Shown here one piece after another: positions 13,555 through 22,456 of a stretch of DNA of 64,000 nt. The notes under the pieces are model-generated. The model had not been told where the DNA came from. It ran no database searches and saw nothing but the letters and a program-made list of their open reading frames with translations. How positions within the stretch are numbered: position 1 is the first letter of the stretch; every line of letters starts with the position of its first letter. The stretch is from Palsa-744 sp036498265. Its GTDB lineage: Bacteria; Actinomycetota; Thermoleophilia; Solirubrobacterales; Solirubrobacteraceae. The translations under genes and the position numbers were made by a program. The stretch covers positions 1-64,000 of the forward strand of contig DASYFT010000030.1 of NCBI GenBank assembly GCA_036498265.1, given 5' to 3'.

Positions 13555-16548
13555 TCAGCGGAAGAACACCGTGGTGAACGCCACGGAGGTGCCCAGCTTC
13601 CTGTTCTTCGGCAGGAAGCCGACACGGAGGCGCACCCTGCGCGGGCCGTGGACGCCGGCGCGCAGCGGTATCCGCAGACGCGTCGCGTTCACCGCGCCGC
13701 CAAGCCGCCGGAAGACGGTCGCGAGCCCGGGCCCGCTGCCGCTGATCCGCCCGGCCGCGAACGTCTTCACCGTGATGAAGGCGGCGTTGCCGATGACCTT
13801 GTGGCCGACGATCTGCACGCCGCAGCCGTTGACCCCGATCTTGGTCTTCTGCTTGATCACCTTGCCGTTCTGTCCCGTGATCACCGTGGGCATCAGCAGG
13901 GTGGTCGTGCAGAGGTTGCGGAACGTCGCGAGCGCCGAGTGCGGCCCGACCGGCAGGTTCACCGTGATGCTCGAGACCGGCGCGTCAGGCGTCGACGCGA
14001 AGTTCGTCGTCGTTATGCCTTTTTTGATGTCCGTGTTGCCGACCAGGATCACCCGCACGCCGTTGCCTTCGAGGATCAGATCGAGGTCCGGGAAGGCCGC
14101 CCCCGCGTGGGAGACGAGAATCGCCGGTCCTTTCATTTTCGCCGGCAGCGTCGGGGTGTTGGCCCGCACTCCGCCCACGAACGAGCCGGGCGGGCAGCTG
14201 AACGGGTTCGCTTTGAACGTCGCGTCGGGACATGCTTTCTGAAGCGTCGTCAGCCTCGACGGAAGCGCCGACGGCAGCGTTACGAGCACGCCCTTGACGT
14301 TCGATCCGCCTCCAGGCAGGTTGAGCGTCGTTTCGAGGCTCGCCCCGATCTTTTTCGATGTCTTGGCGCCGGACTTCGCTTTGAAGGACGGCTTGAATGC
14401 CAGCGCGGCGCAATTGCTCACCGCGAAGGGGCTCGACAGCGAGACCGGCGAGCCGAGGGTCGTACCGGCGATTCCGGTCACAGTCGATTCGGTCGCGAGT
14501 CCACCGCAGAACGTCGGGTTCTGGAGGAAGCCCTGCCTGTTGATGGTCACGACCAGCTTTCGCAGGCGAACCACGATGCCGCCCTGGATGATCGTCGGCA
14601 GTTCGCTCGACACACTCACGCGGGCGTTTTCCTGGTTGACGTTGATCGCGGCCCGAGTGACCGTCTGGCCGAGGTTGAATGGTCCGGCGACGTTCGGAAC
14701 CACGATGGACATACCGAACGGAGCGCCCTGGTAGGGGCCGGTGAGGTAGACCTTGCCGGTCGGCACGGTCAATGGCGTCGGGCCGGAGCCTGCGGTGACC
14801 GTCACTTCCCCGATCTGGCTTCCAGCCGGGCAGCTACCCGCGTTGGCCTGCGCTTCGCCGCACTGTTCGACCGTCGGGATGAGACCGACCAAGCCCGGGG
14901 GAAGGACCGTCTGCACCTTCTTCAGGTACTGGTTGCCTTCCGGTCGTTCGAGCGCGAACGAGAACGACGTTTTCGCACCCGCAGTCGCGGTCTGGTTGGA
15001 GGTGCTCTGCGCCGGCGCGAACGGCAGCGGCGAGGCGCACGCGCCGCCTTTGCCGTTGCCATCGACAGTGAACGCGCTCGCCGAGCCCTTCAGGCCGGCT
15101 TCGGTGAACGGCGCGAACGTCGTGGCGGTCGTCGCGGTGCCGCAGACCAGCGGGTTGGCGATCGGCGCCAGGTTGCCGCCGTTGAAGTGCAGCACGGCGA
15201 CGCTGAACGGCTGTTCGGGGTTTTCTTCGAAGGTCGTGGTGAGCTGACCCGTCACCGGGTTCGGGACCACCTTGCCTTTGATCCGCACCGAGATGCCATA
15301 GCGCGCCGATTTGGCGTCGAAGTAGACGGTGTAGGGCGGTTCGGTGATCGGCCCGGATTCGGGTCCACCGAGAAAGACGTTGCCCACCAGCGAGCCCGGA
15401 GGCAGTCCGGGCACTTCCAGGTGCACGGTGCCAACGATCGATTTGGCCGGGCAGCTGTCGCCCATTTCGCTGCTGTGGATCCTCGCCTGCGCAGGTGTGC
15501 AGGCTTCGAGGCCCTGGGCGGCCGACGGGTTGAGCGTCATGCCTTCGGGCAGCGTGGTCGTGATCGTTTTCACCTCGGAGTCATCGAGGGCCGCGGGATT
15601 GGGGTCGTGGGGAACCGACGCTTCCGCCGTGATGCCGTCGTTCTGGTCCAGCTGGGTTGTTTCCGGCGCGAGGCTCAGCGCGGGTGCGAACGGGACGAGA
15701 TTGCAGCCCGAGAGGCCGATGGGACTCGTGTATGACCCTTCCGCCTTCGCGCCGCTTTTCGATTCGAGCTGGATCTTGCTGGTCGTGGTGCGGCCGGGCC
15801 CTTCGCAGTTGCTCCCGTTCGTCAGGAAGCCGCCGGTCCCGATGTTGCCTTTGAAGACGAGCCGCGACCTGAGCAGCGGCAATTCCGGGCTCACGTTGAT
15901 TTCGAAGTAGTCGTGGTAGTCGCCCTGGTTCGTGCCCTTCGCTTCCTTGCCCCATTCGACGTTGCCTTCGATCAGGGTGTGGGCGAAGAGGCCTTTGACT
16001 TTCGTGATGAATTCCGGAAGTTCGATCGCGACACCGAACGTCGAGGATCGGCCTTCGGCCGGCGTGAGGTTGTACACGGTGCCCGTCAGTTCGAGCGGGA
16101 AGCCGACAAAGACGGTCGCTTTGTTTTCACCGATGATCGTCGATCCTTTGCAGGTCGGCGGGGTGAAGACGCCTTTTGCGACTTCCACGCCGAATTCCGC
16201 AGGGGAGCATTGCGGCACCGCCTGGGGGTTGGTGCTGAGACCGGGGGCGACGTCGGTCCGGATGTGGACGATCGGGTCCGCCGGCGAGGTGACTTTGAAG
16301 TCGGTGACGCCGAAGTCGGGGTGCCCTGCCGCCTGGGTGAAGCCTTCCAGTTTGGCTTCGGCTTCAGTCGGTTCTTCGTTTTTGGTGACCTTTTCCTTGC
16401 CGCAGTTTTCGAAGCCTTCCTTGCAGTTGCCGGCAAAGAAGCCATGCGATTCGAGCGAGAAGGCCGCCTGCGCCGCCGCTGGCACGGACACAGCCACGAG
16501 AGCACCTACGACCAGCGCCAACAGCGAAAAGCGAACGTGGACCCTCAT
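13555..16548 (-). CDS. Large exported repeat protein of unknown function
   Basis: A 997-aa protein with GGGAGG five bases before ATG 16546-16548 and a clear signal peptide (about residues 1-28, LLALVVGALVAVSVPAAAQA). It is beta-rich throughout. Three related modules (about residues 330-480, 560-700 and 775-905) share a lipid-binding-like pattern: LP.G(L/M)...., a Cys, then CP.GS.(I/V)G.V......LP..L.G.VYL.GP...APF. The C-terminus is basic (RVRLRVGFLPKNRKLG). It lacks an LPXTG sortase motif, so it is likely secreted or wall-associated. Glutamate is mostly GAA, unlike the neighbouring cytoplasmic genes. Similar proteins occur in Thermoleophilia genomes, but I know of no function. Confidence 0.8.
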   Translation of the reverse strand: MRVHVRFSLLALVVGALVAVSVPAAAQAAFSLESHGFFAGNCKEGFENCGKEKVTKNEEPTEAEAKLEGFTQAAGHPDFGVTDFKVTSPADPIVHIRTDVAPGLSTNPQAVPQCSPAEFGVEVAKGVFTPPTCKGSTIIGENKATVFVGFPLELTGTVYNLTPAEGRSSTFGVAIELPEFITKVKGLFAHTLIEGNVEWGKEAKGTNQGDYHDYFEINVSPELPLLRSRLVFKGNIGTGGFLTNGSNCEGPGRTTTSKIQLESKSGAKAEGSYTSPIGLSGCNLVPFAPALSLAPETTQLDQNDGITAEASVPHDPNPAALDDSEVKTITTTLPEGMTLNPSAAQGLEACTPAQARIHSSEMGDSCPAKSIVGTVHLEVPGLPPGSLVGNVFLGGPESGPITEPPYTVYFDAKSARYGISVRIKGKVVPNPVTGQLTTTFEENPEQPFSVAVLHFNGGNLAPIANPLVCGTATTATTFAPFTEAGLKGSASAFTVDGNGKGGACASPLPFAPAQSTSNQTATAGAKTSFSFALERPEGNQYLKKVQTVLPPGLVGLIPTVEQCGEAQANAGSCPAGSQIGEVTVTAGSGPTPLTVPTGKVYLTGPYQGAPFGMSIVVPNVAGPFNLGQTVTRAAINVNQENARVSVSSELPTIIQGGIVVRLRKLVVTINRQGFLQNPTFCGGLATESTVTGIAGTTLGSPVSLSSPFAVSNCAALAFKPSFKAKSGAKTSKKIGASLETTLNLPGGGSNVKGVLVTLPSALPSRLTTLQKACPDATFKANPFSCPPGSFVGGVRANTPTLPAKMKGPAILVSHAGAAFPDLDLILEGNGVRVILVGNTDIKKGITTTNFASTPDAPVSSITVNLPVGPHSALATFRNLCTTTLLMPTVITGQNGKVIKQKTKIGVNGCGVQIVGHKVIGNAAFITVKTFAAGRISGSGPGLATVFRRLGGAVNATRLRIPLRAGVHGPRRVRLRVGFLPKNRKLGTSVAFTTVFFR

Positions 16549-16742
16549 GCGGACCTCCCTCTAGAACCGAGCACCCTGTATCCCCTTGGACTCCTGATCG
16601 TCCCGAAAGTTGCGGGACCTCCCGGGGTTATTAGACGAATTGCCTAGTTCTCCTCCACGCCCCGGGGGAGGCGGACGGGCTCAGGCGACTCGTCGGGCAG
16701 CCTCGCGAGCGTGCGTCTCCCGCGCGTGCGGCGCCGGAGCGC

Positions 16743-17417
16743 TCAGGGCTCGCGCAGGACGTAGCCCACGCCGCGCACCGTGTGGATGAGCTCCGGCGCG
16801 CCTGCCTGCTCGAGCTTGCGGCGCAGGTAACCAACGTAGACACGCAGGGCGTTGGAGGCGGCCCCGAAGTCGTACCCCCACACGCGCTCGTAGATCAGGT
16901 TCCGCGGGAGGACCTGGGCCGGATTGCGCAGGAGCAGCTCGAGCAGCTGGTACTCGGTCCGCGTCAGCTGCACGAGCCGATCGTCCACCACGGCGCCGTG
17001 CCGGGACGGGTCCAGGCTGAGCCCCGCGAATGAGAGCCGCTGGCCCGCGCCATCAGGGCTAGAGCGGCGCAAGAGCGCCCGCAGGCGGGCCTCGAGCTCG
17101 GCCACGTGGTAGGGCTTGACCATGTAGTCGTCGGCGCCGACGTCAAGCGCCTCCACGCGGTCCGCCACCGCGTCGCGCACCGTCAGGATCAGTATCGGGA
17201 CGCGGTTGCCAAGCCGGCGCACCCGCCGGCAGAGCTCCAACCCGTCGATCCCGGGCAGGCCGATCTCGAGCACCACCGCCTCGGGAAGGCTGCGCACGAC
17301 CGACTCCAGCGCCTGCTCGCCGTCACCGGCCACCTGCACCTCGTATCCGTCGAGCGTCAGCTTCCGCCTCAGCGCTTCGCGCCCGAGGCGATCCCGGTCG
17401 ACGACCAGGACCCTCAT
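16743..17417 (-). CDS. OmpR/PhoB-family response regulator with atypical receiver (Asp to Glu)
   Basis: A 224-aa DNA-binding regulator from ATG 17415-17417. The receiver domain (about residues 1-118) has the conserved Thr (LILTVRD) and Lys (MVKPY), but the phospho-acceptor position is Glu51 in VVLEIGLPGIDG, and the acidic pair is altered to VVDRDR. A winged-helix output domain follows (about 130-222), with LTRTEYQLLELLLRNPAQVLPRNLI and the C-terminal NALRVYVGYLRRKLE. Glu at this position can mimic phosphorylation, so the protein may be constitutively active or controlled without a kinase. Its ATG overlaps the stop of the upstream GT39 gene (TGATG), so it is translationally coupled. No histidine kinase is nearby. 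Confidence 0.9.
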   Translation of the reverse strand: MRVLVVDRDRLGREALRRKLTLDGYEVQVAGDGEQALESVVRSLPEAVVLEIGLPGIDGLELCRRVRRLGNRVPILILTVRDAVADRVEALDVGADDYMVKPYHVAELEARLRALLRRSSPDGAGQRLSFAGLSLDPSRHGAVVDDRLVQLTRTEYQLLELLLRNPAQVLPRNLIYERVWGYDFGAASNALRVYVGYLRRKLEQAGAPELIHTVRGVGYVLREP

Positions 17418-19630
17418 CAGCCGGCGGACGAGCCTACGGCGGCCAGCCGTGCGGCGAGGCCCCGGCAGTCGTAGAGCGCTTCGCCAGCCGCTTTCGAGCT
17501 GCTCGAGGCGCCGCTGCCGGCGACGCCGGCCTTCGAAGCGCTCGCAGGGACCGTCACGCGAACGCACGCCTTCTCGACGGCCGCGATCGCGGTCTTGGAG
17601 CCCGTGCGGGTGTCGCCGGGCAGGTTGAAGCCACCGCCGTTGTCCCCGGTCAGCACCCAGCGGATCTGGCCGGAGCTCACCGCCGTCGCAAGCCAGGACA
17701 CGCTCACTTCGCTCTCCCGGCCCGAGAAGCCGCCGATCCCTGCCACCTGCAGCTGGCCGCCAAGGATCGCCGACGCGGCACTCGATTGGCTTGGCACTGC
17801 GATGGTGCCGCCACCGTGCCGTTCGACGTAGGAGACGATCGCTTTGCTCAGCGATCGGCCGCCGCCGAAAGCGCCACCCGCAGGGGGTGCGCCACCCGCG
17901 CCGCCGAGGCGCCCCGGCCCACCGAAGAGACCGCGGGGGCCCGGTGGTTCACCGCCCGCTCGCGCCGCTCCGCCGCCCGGCGCTCCCGCCGGCGGTCTGC
18001 CCGCCGGGAGGCCGCCGCCCGGCCCGAGGAGCGCCCCCCGGGCGGAGCCTGCGGCCCTGGCGCCGCCGGGGAGACGTCCGCCCGCCCCGCCGAACGGACC
18101 TCCGCTGTCGGCGACCGAGGCCGGTCCGCCCGCCGGGAACGTGCCACTCGTCGCGTGGCCCAGGGTGTCGAGGGCCCACACCGTCGGTGCGATCAGCAGA
18201 GCGGCGAGAACCGCGCCTACGGCGGCGGCCCGGGCCCGGCGCCCGCGCAGCGCCAGGAGCCCGAGGACCGCCACAGCGGCGACGGCGATCAGGACCGCGG
18301 GCAGCCATTCGAGCTGACCCGGGTACCGGGCGCGGATCACCAGCTCGACGGCCACGCCCGCGACCAGGGCCAGCGGCCCCAGGACGCGCGCCCGGAGACG
18401 GCCCCCGATCAGCTCGGCGGCGCCGGCGCCGGCGAGCGCCGCGACGAACGGCGCGAGCAGCGAGACGTAGTAGGGGTGGAAGATGCCGCTGGCGGCGCTG
18501 AACAACATGGCCGTCGTGGCGAAGGCACCCCCGACCACGATCAGCCACCCGCTGCGCGGATCAGAGCGGCGCAGACGGGTCGCTGCGAGCATCCCGACGC
18601 CGCTCACCAGCGCGAATCCTAGTAGCCAGCCAACCTGACCGCCGAGCGCGCTGCCCAGTAGCCGGAACGGCCCCGGGGAGCTGCCGAACCCGCCGCCGCC
18701 AGGAACCCCGGCCTGGCCGTCGACACGGCCGAGGCCGTTGTAGCCGAAGATCAGCGACAGCACGCTGTTGTCGCTCGTGCCGGACACCCACGGGCGGTCG
18801 GCCGCGGGAGTGAGTTCGACGAGCGCCGGCCAGGCGCCCGCGACCAGCAGCATCGCGGCGCCGGACGCCAGCAGCTGGCGCAGCGCGTGCAGCCGGCCGC
18901 GGCCGGAGGGCGCCGTCCACAGCCACGCCGCCGCGATGCCCGGGACGACAACGAGCGCCACCAGCATCTTGGTCTCGAATCCCAGCCCCACACAGACGCC
19001 GGCCAGCACGAGCCAGCGGGTGCGCCGGCGCTCGGGGTCGGCATCCATCGCGCGCACGACGCACCACAGAGCGGCGACGCAGCAGAGGACCAGCAGCGCA
19101 TCCGGGTTGTTGTGCCGCGAGATCGCGACCGTGATCGGCGTCACCGCCAGTGCCAGCCCGGCCACGAGACCGCCGATGCGCCCGAAGCGACGACGCACCA
19201 GGTCGTACACCAGCACCACGCTCGCGACGCCCATCAGCGCCTGCGGGACGAGGACGCTGAGCTGGTGATAGCCGAACACCCGCACCGACAGCGCCTGCAC
19301 CCACAGCGCCAGCGGGGGCTTGTCCACCGTCATCACCCCGCTGCGATCGAACGAGGCGAAGAGGAAGTCGTGCCAGCTCGAGCTCATCGAGCGCACGGCG
19401 GCGCTGTAGTAGGTGTTGGCCCAGCCGTTGCGCGACAGCGCCCAGAGGTTGAGCGCAGCCGCCAGGACGATCAGGCCGACCAGCTCGGGGCGCGGGGCGC
19501 GCGCGCCGATCGCCCGCGCCCGCTCTCGCAGCCGCCACGACGTGCCGGCCGGTGTGGTGACCGGCGCCGCAGACGCCGGCGCGGGCACGGCCGAACTTGT
19601 CTCCCATGACGCGCTCATGCGGCGCAGCAT
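17417..19630 (-). CDS. GT39/ArnT-type membrane glycosyltransferase (YkcA/B-like)
   Basis: A 737-aa polytopic membrane protein. The N-terminal region has the signatures of dolichyl-phosphate-mannose/ArnT-type enzymes: an early luminal loop WANTYYSAAVRSMSSSWHDFLFASFDRSGVMTVDKPPL and about 11-13 membrane helices. A Gly/Pro/Ala-rich low-complexity stretch (about residues 500-595) then leads to an extracytoplasmic C-terminal domain (SKAIVSYVERHGGGTIAVPSQSS), as in the mannosyltransferase YkcA/B C-terminal family. It probably transfers a sugar from a polyprenyl-phosphate donor to an envelope acceptor. ATG 19618 is an alternative start; neither has a clear ribosome site. It follows the ABC exporter by 51 bases and overlaps the response regulator start. 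Confidence 0.88.
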   Translation of the reverse strand: MLRRMSASWETSSAVPAPASAAPVTTPAGTSWRLRERARAIGARAPRPELVGLIVLAAALNLWALSRNGWANTYYSAAVRSMSSSWHDFLFASFDRSGVMTVDKPPLALWVQALSVRVFGYHQLSVLVPQALMGVASVVLVYDLVRRRFGRIGGLVAGLALAVTPITVAISRHNNPDALLVLCCVAALWCVVRAMDADPERRRTRWLVLAGVCVGLGFETKMLVALVVVPGIAAAWLWTAPSGRGRLHALRQLLASGAAMLLVAGAWPALVELTPAADRPWVSGTSDNSVLSLIFGYNGLGRVDGQAGVPGGGGFGSSPGPFRLLGSALGGQVGWLLGFALVSGVGMLAATRLRRSDPRSGWLIVVGGAFATTAMLFSAASGIFHPYYVSLLAPFVAALAGAGAAELIGGRLRARVLGPLALVAGVAVELVIRARYPGQLEWLPAVLIAVAAVAVLGLLALRGRRARAAAVGAVLAALLIAPTVWALDTLGHATSGTFPAGGPASVADSGGPFGGAGGRLPGGARAAGSARGALLGPGGGLPAGRPPAGAPGGGAARAGGEPPGPRGLFGGPGRLGGAGGAPPAGGAFGGGRSLSKAIVSYVERHGGGTIAVPSQSSAASAILGGQLQVAGIGGFSGRESEVSVSWLATAVSSGQIRWVLTGDNGGGFNLPGDTRTGSKTAIAAVEKACVRVTVPASASKAGVAGSGASSSSKAAGEALYDCRGLAARLAAVGSSAG

Positions 19631-19681
19631 CGCCGGGAGACATAAGGGACAGCTGTGCTGAAGCTCAGAGTTGCATGAGCC

Positions 19682-20497
19682 TCAGTCGATCAGGCGTCTC
19701 CCCAGCTGCCAGATCGCGATCCGCCACATCACCACGGCGAACCCCAGCAGCACGGCCGCGTGGCCGATGTCCGCCGGGCCGAGCGTTCCGAGCGACGCGT
19801 CCCGAACGAGCTGCACGCAGTGGTACAGCGGGTTGAGCTGGGCGAGCGTCCGCAGCCCGTCCGGCAGGGTCGAGATCGGGAAGAACGTCCCCGCCACGAG
19901 GAACATCGGAGTCAGCACCGCGCTTGTCACGTAGTTGAAGTTGTCGATCGTCTTCGCCACGGCCGCGATCGTTACGCCGAAGCACGCGAAGCCGAACCCG
20001 GTGACGAAGCCGATCAGCGGCACGAGCAGCATGCCCTCGTTCAGCTGCAGTCCGAACGCCAGCCCGACAAGCAGCGGCGCGACACCGTAGACGCCCGCGC
20101 GCACCGAGATCCACAGAACCTCTGCGGTGATCAGCTCCTCCACGTCGACCGGCGCCGCGAGCATCGCATCGTAGGTTCGCTGGAACTGCCACCGAACGAA
20201 CGTGTTGAACATCCCCGGGAACGCCGACGCGAACAGGACCGCGGTGGCAACCGTGCCGGTAGCGATGTACTGGATCGTCTTGATGTGGTCGATCTGCGAG
20301 CGCAGCGCGCCGAAGCCGAGGCCGAACGCGAGCAGGTAGATCGTGGGCTGCACCACCGAAGAGAACGTCGTCGCCTTCCAGTAGCGGCCGAAGATGACGA
20401 CGTCGCGGCTCATCACCCCCGCCAGCGCCGCGGGCTCCAGGCGCCGCACACGCCGCGGCTGCGCCTGCCCGCCGAGGGCACCGGCCGGGGCGCTCAT
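19682..20497 (-). CDS. ABC-2 type transporter permease (DrrB/NodJ-like)
   Basis: A 271-aa membrane protein with six predicted helices. ATG 20495-20497 overlaps the ATPase stop by 4 bases (ATGA). It has family features: MSRDVVIFGRYWKATTFSSVVQPTIYLLAFGLGFG at the N-terminus, RWQFQRTYDAMLAAPVDVEELITAE in the cytoplasmic coupling region, and FLVAGTFFPISTLPDGLRTLAQLNPLYHCVQLVR near the C-terminus. With the ATPase it forms an exporter of the drug/lipid-linked oligosaccharide class. Its proximity to a lipid-linked-sugar glycosyltransferase suggests export of an envelope precursor, but that is inference. Confidence 0.92.
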   Translation of the reverse strand: MSAPAGALGGQAQPRRVRRLEPAALAGVMSRDVVIFGRYWKATTFSSVVQPTIYLLAFGLGFGALRSQIDHIKTIQYIATGTVATAVLFASAFPGMFNTFVRWQFQRTYDAMLAAPVDVEELITAEVLWISVRAGVYGVAPLLVGLAFGLQLNEGMLLVPLIGFVTGFGFACFGVTIAAVAKTIDNFNYVTSAVLTPMFLVAGTFFPISTLPDGLRTLAQLNPLYHCVQLVRDASLGTLGPADIGHAAVLLGFAVVMWRIAIWQLGRRLID

Positions 20498-21426
20498 TCG
20501 ATCTCCTCGCCGGTCAGCGCCACGAAGGCGTCCTCGAGGTTGGCCGGGCGGCGCACTCCCTCGGGCGCCTCGCCGTCCAGGGACTCGGCGCGCATGATCG
20601 CCAGGGCCGGGCCGCTGCGACGGCTCTGCCAGCCGTGCCTCGCCGCGAGCTCGCTCGTCTCCGCCAGCTTGGCGGGCGCGCCGTAGACCTCCACGACCTG
20701 CTCGCCCGCGTGGGCCCGTACGAGGTCCGCCGGGCTGCCCTGGGCGACGATCCGCCCGGCGGACATCACAGCCACGATGTCGGCCAGCCGCTCGGCCTCC
20801 TCGATGTAGTGCGTGGACATCAGCACGGTGACCCCCGCGGCGCGCAGGCCGTCGATCAGCGACCACAGCTCCTGGCGCACCTGTGGGTCCAGGCCGACCG
20901 TGGGCTCGTCGAGGAGCACCAGGCGCGGCTGGTGGATCAGCCCCCGCGCCACCAGCAGCCGCCTGCGCATGCCGCCCGAGAGCTCCCTCACGATCGTGTC
21001 GGCGCGCGTCACGAGGTTGGCCAGTGCCAGCGCTCGCTCCACCGCCGCGCCGCGCTCCGCCCGCGGCACTCGGTACAGGCGCGCGAACACCGTCAGGATC
21101 TGGCGGCAGGTGAGCTCGACGTCGAGGTTGTCGAGCTGCGGCACCACCCCCATCTCGAGCCGCGACTGCTTCGATTCGCCGGGAAGCTCGTAGCCCAGCA
21201 CCGTGATCCGGCCCTCGTCGGCCAGCGCCTGCGCGGTCAGCATGCGCATCGTCGTCGACTTCCCCGCGCCGTTCGGTCCGAGCAGGCCGAAGCAGACGCC
21301 CGGCGACACCTCCAGGTCGAGGCCGTTGACCGCCACGATCGAGCCGTAGCGCTTCACAACCCCCTGGAGCGAGATCGCCGGATGGCTGCCGTCCGGAGAC
21401 GGCAGGTGCTCTTGGTCGTCCGTCAT
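20494..21426 (-). CDS. ABC transporter ATP-binding protein (DrrA/NodI-like)
   Basis: A 310-aa ATPase. It has Walker A GPNGAGKST, a Q-loop (GVVPQLDNLD), the signature LSGGMRRRL, Walker B LVLLDEPTVGLDP, and the H-loop STHYIEEAERL. The C-terminal extension after about residue 230 (VVEVYGAPAKLAETSELAARHGWQ) is typical of DrrA-like daunorubicin-resistance ATPases. It is the first gene of a minus-strand run (ATPase, permease, GT39 transferase, response regulator) and overlaps the permease start by 4 bases. Confidence 0.94.
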   Translation of the reverse strand: MTDDQEHLPSPDGSHPAISLQGVVKRYGSIVAVNGLDLEVSPGVCFGLLGPNGAGKSTTMRMLTAQALADEGRITVLGYELPGESKQSRLEMGVVPQLDNLDVELTCRQILTVFARLYRVPRAERGAAVERALALANLVTRADTIVRELSGGMRRRLLVARGLIHQPRLVLLDEPTVGLDPQVRQELWSLIDGLRAAGVTVLMSTHYIEEAERLADIVAVMSAGRIVAQGSPADLVRAHAGEQVVEVYGAPAKLAETSELAARHGWQSRRSGPALAIMRAESLDGEAPEGVRRPANLEDAFVALTGEEIE

Positions 21427-21643
21427 CTCCCGACACTCTAGGTGGCCCCTCGCCGCGTCAGGTGTCGAGCGAACGCGCCTCTGCGGGACGGCTCGCGCCG
21501 CAGGCAGGATCAGGCGCGTATGTGCGGATGTCGATCATCGGCGCCTTGATTCTCGGACGCCGGTCCATATCTCCCCGGACCCGCGTGCGGCAGCATCAGG
21601 CTGGCTGCGTATCGCACCACCCACGCCGAGCGGAGTGAGAGCC

Positions 21644-22456
21644 ATGCCTGCCAGAGCTCCCCAGATCGTCGCCCTCGGGGGCGGCGGGTTCTCGATGGAG
21701 AAGGACGGCTCGCTGCTCGACGACTACGTGCTCTCGCTCACGGGAGCCGCGCGCCCGCGCGTGTGCTTCCTGCCCACCGCATCCGGTGACGCGGACCACT
21801 ACGTCGTGCGCTTCTACCGCCGCTTCTCCGGCGACTGCGACGCAAGCCACGTGTCGCTCTTCCGCCGCGACCAGGGCACCGGCGGCGTCGAGGACGCCCT
21901 GGAGACGCACCTGCTCGCGCAGGACCTGATCTACGTGGGCGGCGGCAACGTCGTCAGCATGCTCGGCGCCTGGCGCGCCCACGGCCTCGACTCGATCCTC
22001 CGCAGGGCCTGGCGCCGAGGGGTCGTCATGTGCGGCCCATCGGCCGGATCGCTGTGCTGGTTCGAGCGGGCGCTCAGCGCGTTCCACGGCGCGCCGCGGC
22101 CCGTGCGTGGCCTCGGACTGCTCCCCTACTCCAACTGCGTCCACTACGACGCCGAGCCCGCGCGCCGCTCGGAGTACCACCGCTTCGTCGGCGACGGCAT
22201 GCGAGGGGGCTTCGCGGTCGAGGACGGCGTCGGGCTTCACTTCTGCAGGACGCGCCTGGAGCGCGTCGTCAGCTCGCGTCCCGGCGGCAGCGCGTACCGG
22301 GTAGAGGCCGACCACGACGGGGCCGTGTCCGAGACTCGGCTCGAGGCGACCTTCCTCGGGACGGAGGCCGCCTCGCGCGCAGACCCAGGCTCCGCCGCAG
22401 GCTCCTCGCGGGCCACTACCCCGACGCCGCTCGCGCCGGAGCCTGTGGCCGCGTGA
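21644..22456 (+). CDS. Peptidase S51-family protein (peptidase E / cyanophycinase-like), copy 1
   Basis: A 270-aa cytoplasmic protein starting at ATG 21644 behind GGAG (8-base spacer). The class-I glutamine-amidotransferase-like fold is visible: ALGGGGFSMEKDG, RVCFLPTASGD, LIYVGGGNVVSMLGAW, the nucleophile-elbow serine in CGPSAGSLCWF, and a His in NCVHYD. S51 enzymes cleave alpha-aspartyl dipeptides or cyanophycin-like substrates. It overlaps the second copy by 4 bases (GTGA), forming a tandem-duplicated operon. The residues after about 245 are an Ala/Pro-rich tail absent from copy 2. Confidence 0.9.
   Translation: MPARAPQIVALGGGGFSMEKDGSLLDDYVLSLTGAARPRVCFLPTASGDADHYVVRFYRRFSGDCDASHVSLFRRDQGTGGVEDALETHLLAQDLIYVGGGNVVSMLGAWRAHGLDSILRRAWRRGVVMCGPSAGSLCWFERALSAFHGAPRPVRGLGLLPYSNCVHYDAEPARRSEYHRFVGDGMRGGFAVEDGVGLHFCRTRLERVVSSRPGGSAYRVEADHDGAVSETRLEATFLGTEAASRADPGSAAGSSRATTPTPLAPEPVAA

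Noticed and set aside
13648..15735. A 695-codon plus-strand frame
   Set aside because: Antisense to the 997-aa exported protein, which has a ribosome site, signal peptide and repeats; the plus frame has none.
19682..21436. A 584-codon minus-strand frame covering ABC permease and ATPase regions
   Set aside because: Only the permease part (19682-20497) is real in this frame; the rest is an out-of-frame reading of the ATPase gene.
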